In this document: positions 62,107 through 64,000 of the stretch, piece by piece
Layout: every line of letters starts with the position of its first letter
How positions within the stretch are numbered: the first letter of the stretch is position 1
Assembly (NCBI RefSeq): GCF_008693075.1
Contig: NZ_VXKJ01000037.1
Span: 286,207-350,206, forward strand
Source: Corynebacterium phocae
GTDB taxonomy: Bacteria > Actinomycetota > Actinomycetes > Mycobacteriales > Mycobacteriaceae
DNA: 64,000 nt
Direction of reading: 5' to 3'
Program-made: the position numbers and the translations under genes
Notes under the pieces: generated by a model
Told to the model about the DNA's origin: nothing
Seen by the model: only the letters and a program-made list of their open reading frames with translations
Databases searched by the model: none

Positions 62107-63320
62107 TTCAGCTCCTCCAGGCGCTGCGCGGCATCAGTCCAGCCACCCTCATCTATTTCAACGGTATGCTCAAACCACTCCCGTGCTTTGTCAACCTGAC
62201 CCAGCTCCGCGAAGGCATTAGCGTAGGCGTAAGCCAACCGTGTTGCCCCCATACCGCGCTCCTTCTTGTCCGGGTTGGCACGCTCGATGGTAACTAGCGC
62301 CGACTCATCCTGACCAAGGTCTTGACGGGCGCCCGCAACAACAATGGCAAGCTCAATGGCACCTTCGCGGCTAAGCTCACGAGCTTCATCAGAACGACCC
62401 AACTCAATTGCCTTCTCAGGGCGTCCCATGCCGCGTTCACAGTCCGCCATCACGGCCAACATACCGGGTCCACCGGAAATACGACGCGCGGCACGAAGTT
62501 CAGCCAGCGCCTCTTTCCACTCACCTGCGCGGTAAGCGGCAATACCGTTGACCTCACGGGCAACAGACACGCGCCCCGCGCGGTCCTTAGCCGCACGCGC
62601 ATGGCGCAGAGCAAGCTGCGGATCATCTTCCATCCACATGGCAGCCATGATCATATGTTTCGCGGTAGCGTCAGCATTTTCCTTGGACAACGACTTCAAA
62701 TCCTGCAAAACAGAAGGATCCAAATCATCCGGGTCAATATCATTGGGCAAGTCCGGATCATTAGCGCGGTTTTCTAAACGCTGCTCACGGAAACCAGACT
62801 TCTGGGGACTAAAGGAACGGGACTTCTTCTGCTCATCATCCCATCCATCACGACGGTCATCACGCGAACCACCACGACGATCATCACGCTTACCGTAGCC
62901 ACCACGGTCATCACGGCGATCATCACGCTTACCATAACCGCCACGGTCATCACGGCGGTTGTCCCGCCGGTCATCACGCTTGCCGTAGCCGCCACGGTCA
63001 TCACGGCGGTTGTCCCGCCGGTCATCACGTGACCCACCACCACGACGGTCATCACGCTTGCCGTAGCCACCACGGTCATCACGGCGATCATCACGCTTAC
63101 CATAACCACCACGGTCATCACGACGGTTGTCCCGGTGATCGTCACGCGAACCCCCACGTCGCTCGTCGCGGCTGAAGGAGCCACGCTCGCCGCGCGAAGA
63201 TCGATCATCACGCTTCGGGCGCCTATCGTTCCTTCGCTCAGAATCCCGTGAGGAGCCATCCCTCGAGTCCCGACCCCGGGATTCATTATCCCGGCGACCG
63301 TAGCTATTAGATTCAGACAT
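62103..63320 (-). CDS. TPR-like protein with R/D/G-repeat N-terminal region
   Basis: Of 405 residues, the first ~170 are almost only Arg, Asp, Gly, Ser, Tyr and Lys, with about ten copies of an RDDRGGYGK / RDDRRDN motif. The rest (about 195-400) is helical with tetratricopeptide-like repeats, matching Rv1691-like proteins at this place. Such charged disordered repeats often bind RNA or form condensates; that is inference. The 3' end overlaps the phosphatase start. Confidence 0.82.
   Translation of the reverse strand: MSESNSYGRRDNESRGRDSRDGSSRDSERRNDRRPKRDDRSSRGERGSFSRDERRGGSRDDHRDNRRDDRGGYGKRDDRRDDRGGYGKRDDRRGGGSRDDRRDNRRDDRGGYGKRDDRRDNRRDDRGGYGKRDDRRDDRGGYGKRDDRRGGSRDDRRDGWDDEQKKSRSFSPQKSGFREQRLENRANDPDLPNDIDPDDLDPSVLQDLKSLSKENADATAKHMIMAAMWMEDDPQLALRHARAAKDRAGRVSVAREVNGIAAYRAGEWKEALAELRAARRISGGPGMLAVMADCERGMGRPEKAIELGRSDEARELSREGAIELAIVVAGARQDLGQDESALVTIERANPDKKERGMGATRLAYAYANAFAELGQVDKAREWFEHTVEIDEGGWTDAAQRLEELK
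62859..63160 (-). repeat. DNA repeat array in the R/D/G protein gene
   Basis: Units of about 24-36 bases built from CACGGTCATCACGGCG and CTTACCGTAGCCACC blocks are repeated many times with near-identical sequence, encoding the RDDRGGYGK motif. The array is likely to gain or lose units. Confidence 0.88.
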
Positions 63321-63365
63321 AAGGCCTTACACTTTCAAATCGATGTTGCACGCAAATACCTAGCT

Positions 63366-63371
63366 ATCCTA
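63366..63371 (-). promoter_or_regulatory. Possible -10 element for the TPR protein operon
   Basis: On the minus strand TAGGAT lies about 46 bp before the ATG at 63320. No good -35 hexamer is seen. Confidence 0.35.
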
Positions 63372-63590
63372 CTAGCCAAATGCTGAAAACCCTAGTCGGA
63401 GCCGGAGGCAGTGCCGTTCCCAACCATCTACTTGGGCAGCGGAATCTCAGGAGTCCTAGGATTGCCGGTCAATCAGCCTGATGGATACAACGCCGCGCCT
63501 AAGCGAGGATAAAGGTTTATGAAAGTCACCTACAATCCGGTTTTGGTGTAGGGGTTGCTTGGGTATTGGGGGTGTGTTGTGGTGGTGTGA
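63372..63590. other. Intergenic stretch between the TPR operon and the rRNA operon end
   Basis: I see no coding frame with a ribosome-binding site and no repeats here. The right part is rich in GGGT/GGTG on the plus strand. Confidence 0.5.
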
Positions 63591-63628
63591 AAACGCAGAA
63601 AGAGCCTAGACGTTTGTCTAGGCTCTTT
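63591..63628 (-). terminator. rRNA operon terminator
   Basis: AAAGAGCCTAGAC (63599-63611) pairs perfectly with GTCTAGGCTCTTT (63616-63628) over GTTT. Read on the minus strand it follows the 5S gene and leads into CTGCGTTTTC. Confidence 0.9.
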
Positions 63629-63658
63629 GCTGTTTATTTTGTTGTGTTATGTTTTTAT

Positions 63659-63776
63659 GTCGGCGGTAACTTACTCTCCCACACCCTCCCGGGTGCAGTA
63701 CCATCAGCGCGGGCAGGCTTAGCTTCCGGGTTCGGAATGGGACCGGGCGTTTCCCTGCCGCTATTGACCACCGACA
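63659..63776 (-). rRNA. rrf: 5S ribosomal RNA
   Basis: On the minus strand this reads GTCGGTGGTCAATAGCGGCA at the 5' side, then GGGAAACGCCCGGTCCCATT, CCGAACCCGGAAGCTAAG, GATGGTACTGC and GGAGAGTAAGTTACCGCCG, the complete actinobacterial 5S consensus with complementary ends. Exact ends are uncertain by a few bases. Confidence 0.95.
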
Positions 63777-63904
63777 AATTTGTGGGGTTTGGTTGTTGTC
63801 CCTGACTTGTTTGTTGTGTCAGATACTGTGTAGTGGACGCGAGCACTTGTGGTGCATTTTGTTTTTGTTACGTGCGTTGGTAACACATTGTTCCCACAGG
63901 TGTG

Positions 63905-64000
63905 GGTGTGTGTTTGTTTTGGTCTATTAGTACCAGTAGCCTTCGCATCTTGCGATGCTTCCAGGTCTGGCCTATCAACCCCATAGTCTTTAGGGGACCT
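63905..64000 (-). rRNA. rrl: 23S ribosomal RNA, 3' end (partial)
   Basis: The minus strand carries the conserved 3' terminal sequence AGGTCCCCTAAAGACTATGG, GGTTGATAGGCCAGACCTGG, AAGCATCGCAAGATGCGAAG and GGTACTAATAGACC. The gene continues past the window edge. Its 3' end lies roughly at 63905; the precise base cannot be read. Confidence 0.93.

Noticed and set aside
62859..63160. Possible CRISPR array
   Set aside because: Repeats have no unique spacers and translate in frame as part of a protein; no cas genes are present.

Overview
The window is a stretch of Corynebacterium chromosome. The evidence is the pupylation locus (ARC, Dop, Pup, PafA) without 20S proteasome genes, separate Lnt and Ppm1 proteins, OdhI/GarA beside an FtsR-like MerR protein and SecA2, RbpA, and a long block in the actinobacterial order cmk-der / scpAB / parA-like / xerD / recN / tlyA. 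I cannot name the species. Several genes lack a Shine-Dalgarno sequence and have a -10-like hexamer 7-10 nt before the start codon, which fits the leaderless transcripts common in this genus.

Layout. 1-10.8 kb, plus strand: ARC (5' end cut by the window), dop, pup, pafA, pafB, pafC, tatA, tatC and a Ski2/HelY-type helicase, closed by a hairpin terminator. 10.8-19.2 kb, mixed strands: trypsin-like protease, M24 peptidase, SDR reductase, a CobG-like half protein, FxsA, Lnt and Ppm1 (lipoprotein acylation and mannolipid precursor), RbpA, a zinc-finger protein, a YceI protein and an unlisted 56-codon membrane protein. 19.2-20.15 kb: about 900 bp without a convincing gene. 20.15-32.7 kb, metabolism: a large FAD/Fe-S D-2-hydroxyacid dehydrogenase, a degenerate CFA-synthase relative, type II NADH dehydrogenase, TPP riboswitch plus ThiD-TenA fusion, methyltransferase, CorA, saccharopine-dehydrogenase-like protein, thioesterase and 6-phosphogluconate dehydrogenase. 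32.7-41 kb: DEAD-box helicase, a glycosylase-annotated unknown, a vWA-like protein, and the minus-strand group MerR, DUF151, FtsR-like MerR, OdhI, SecA2. 41-46.8 kb, accessory: hydrolase-OsmC fusion, YchJ-like protein, tRNA-Pro(GGG), IS3 transposase remnant, MT0933-like antitoxin without a toxin, orphan adenine methyltransferase, lipoprotein esterase and methyltransferase. 46.7-63.3 kb, minus strand: der, cmk, rluB, scpB, scpA, pldP-like parA, a secreted membrane-anchored protein, xerD, NUDIX hydrolase, mctB-like, steA-like, recN, NAD kinase, tlyA, a frameshifted small gene, a HAD phosphatase and an R/D/G-repeat TPR protein. 63.6-64 kb: the 3' end of an rRNA operon on the minus strand (5S and part of 23S).

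The genes group into protein tagging and unfolding without a proteasome; Tat export; envelope lipid and lipoprotein synthesis; control of 2-oxoglutarate metabolism (OdhI) and division (FtsR-like, SteA-like, PldP-like, ScpAB, XerD); and respiration and thiamine salvage. The points most worth a second look are the single-base frameshift in the small gene before tlyA, absence of pyrG from its usual place, a CFA-synthase relative without a recognisable SAM motif, an orphan methyltransferase with a hairpin at its promoter next to tRNA-Pro and IS remains, and a strong minus-strand terminator encoded inside a convergent gene.
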